Position numbers and translations under genes: made by a program. From NCBI GenBank assembly GCA_016219965.1, contig JACRJM010000007.1, positions 62,001 through 126,000 of the forward strand: DNA of 64,000 bases, in the 5' to 3' direction. This DNA comes from Candidatus Schekmanbacteria bacterium (GTDB taxonomy: Bacteria; Schekmanbacteria; GWA2-38-11; J061). Shown here piece by piece: positions 63,537-64,000 of the stretch; position 1 is the stretch's first letter, and the number at the start of each line of letters is the position of its first letter. The notes below the pieces were generated by a model, which did not search any database, had not been told where the DNA came from, and saw only the letters and a program-made list of their open reading frames with translations.

Positions 63537-64000
63537 TTGATCCCCTCTTTATAGAACTAACAAATCATTGTAATTTCAAATGTACTTTTTGTCCCGACGA
63601 CGTCATGAAACGTAAGAGAGGATACATGGATTTTGGCCTCATTGAAAAAATCTTCCATGATATTAAAAAAACCAATTTAGTTAGCTATGTAATACCATCT
63701 TTAATGGGAGAGCCATTACTTCATCCACAATTTTTCGACTTCCTGGATTTAGCAAAAAAAAATAACATAAAAGTCCATTTAATTACTAACGGTAGTTTAA
63801 TTACTTCTAATGAAAAGATTGAGAAGCTTTTTTCTTCAACTATTTTTGAATTAGTTTTGAGCTATCAAACGCCCTGGGAAGATATGTTTTATTTGAGAAA
63901 AGCCGGAAATCTTAAATTGGATACTTATAGGGAAACATTGATTAATATTATCTGTAAAAAGTTTGAGATGAAGGCAAGTACAGCTATAGAGTTACATTTT
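63524..64000 (+). CDS. Radical SAM protein (3' partial)
   Basis: Starts at ATG 63524, inside the last codons of the preceding gene, and is still open at the window's right edge after 159 codons. Cluster motif C16-x3-C20-x2-C23 (TNHCNFKCTFCPDDVMKRKR), then PSLMGEPLLHPQFFDFLDL and KVHLITNGSLITSNEKIE, the strand-and-loop pattern of the same family as the preceding gene. The pair probably arose by duplication and acts on one substrate. The C-terminal domain lies outside the window. Confidence 0.9.
   Translation, partial: MQSLIDPLFIELTNHCNFKCTFCPDDVMKRKRGYMDFGLIEKIFHDIKKTNLVSYVIPSLMGEPLLHPQFFDFLDLAKKNNIKVHLITNGSLITSNEKIEKLFSSTIFELVLSYQTPWEDMFYLRKAGNLKLDTYRETLINIICKKFEMKASTAIELHF

Noticed and set aside
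1-64000. tRNA, rRNA and CRISPR elements
   Set aside because: Scanned for T-loop-like GTTCRA motifs, rRNA-like conserved blocks and regularly spaced repeats; none convincing.

Overview
The window is an AT-rich bacterial chromosome segment. By eye it is roughly 35-42% GC, with the middle richer in A/T than the ends. A GT9 heptosyltransferase-like gene suggests a Gram-negative envelope. Four radical-SAM genes, a DUF362/ferredoxin protein and a glutamate dehydrogenase fit an anaerobic or facultative lifestyle. I cannot assign a taxon; the mixture looks like an uncultured or candidate-phylum lineage. No rRNA, tRNA or CRISPR array was seen.

Layout. (1) 1-7.9 kb is a defence and mobile region. It holds a type I restriction-modification operon (hsdM cut by the left edge, hsdS, a 54-codon HEPN-like ORF, hsdR), sequence debris, an unknown four-helix membrane protein, and an ORF6N-domain gene bounded by a perfect 22-bp direct repeat. 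One copy of that repeat is the 3' end of the neighbouring yhaM-like gene. (2) 7.9-9.1 kb (minus) has a YhaM-like OB/HD exonuclease and a DUF4321 protein. (3) 9.2-12.1 kb (plus) is a tight operon: atypical radical SAM, GT9 and a divergent HemF-like protein. (4) 12.2-17.2 kb (minus) has DUF362/ferredoxin, GT2, a large membrane protein and gdhA. (5) 17.3-62.5 kb is a surface-glycan island made of short runs on alternating strands. (6) 62.6-64 kb has two overlapping radical-SAM genes, the second cut by the right edge.

The glycan island together with region 4 contains ten large GT-C or YfhO-like membrane proteins, five DPM1-like GT2 enzymes plus the remnant of a sixth, and two GT4 enzymes. It also has two DegT-type sugar enzymes (one with His in place of the PLP lysine and a cysteine cluster), two SDR epimerases (one without Tyr-x3-Lys), a tandem pair of sugar nucleotidyltransferases, three methyltransferases, three SGNH hydrolases, two membrane alkaline-phosphatase-superfamily enzymes, a B12-type radical SAM and two approximately 800-residue membrane spermidine-synthase-like proteins. 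I see no Wzx, Wzy, Wzz, ABC exporter or initiating phosphoglycosyl transferase. A simple model (inference) is that GT2 enzymes charge polyprenyl phosphate with unusual sugars, the GT-C proteins transfer those sugars on the outer face of the membrane, and the phosphatase, SGNH and spermidine-synthase-like proteins modify the product.

The most unusual items are the 22-bp repeat around the ORF6N cassette, the HEPN-like mini-ORF in the restriction operon, the radical-SAM/GT9/HemF-like operon, the His188 dehydratase-like DegT protein, the paired membrane spermidine-synthase-like proteins, and the fossil GT2 start at 31790.
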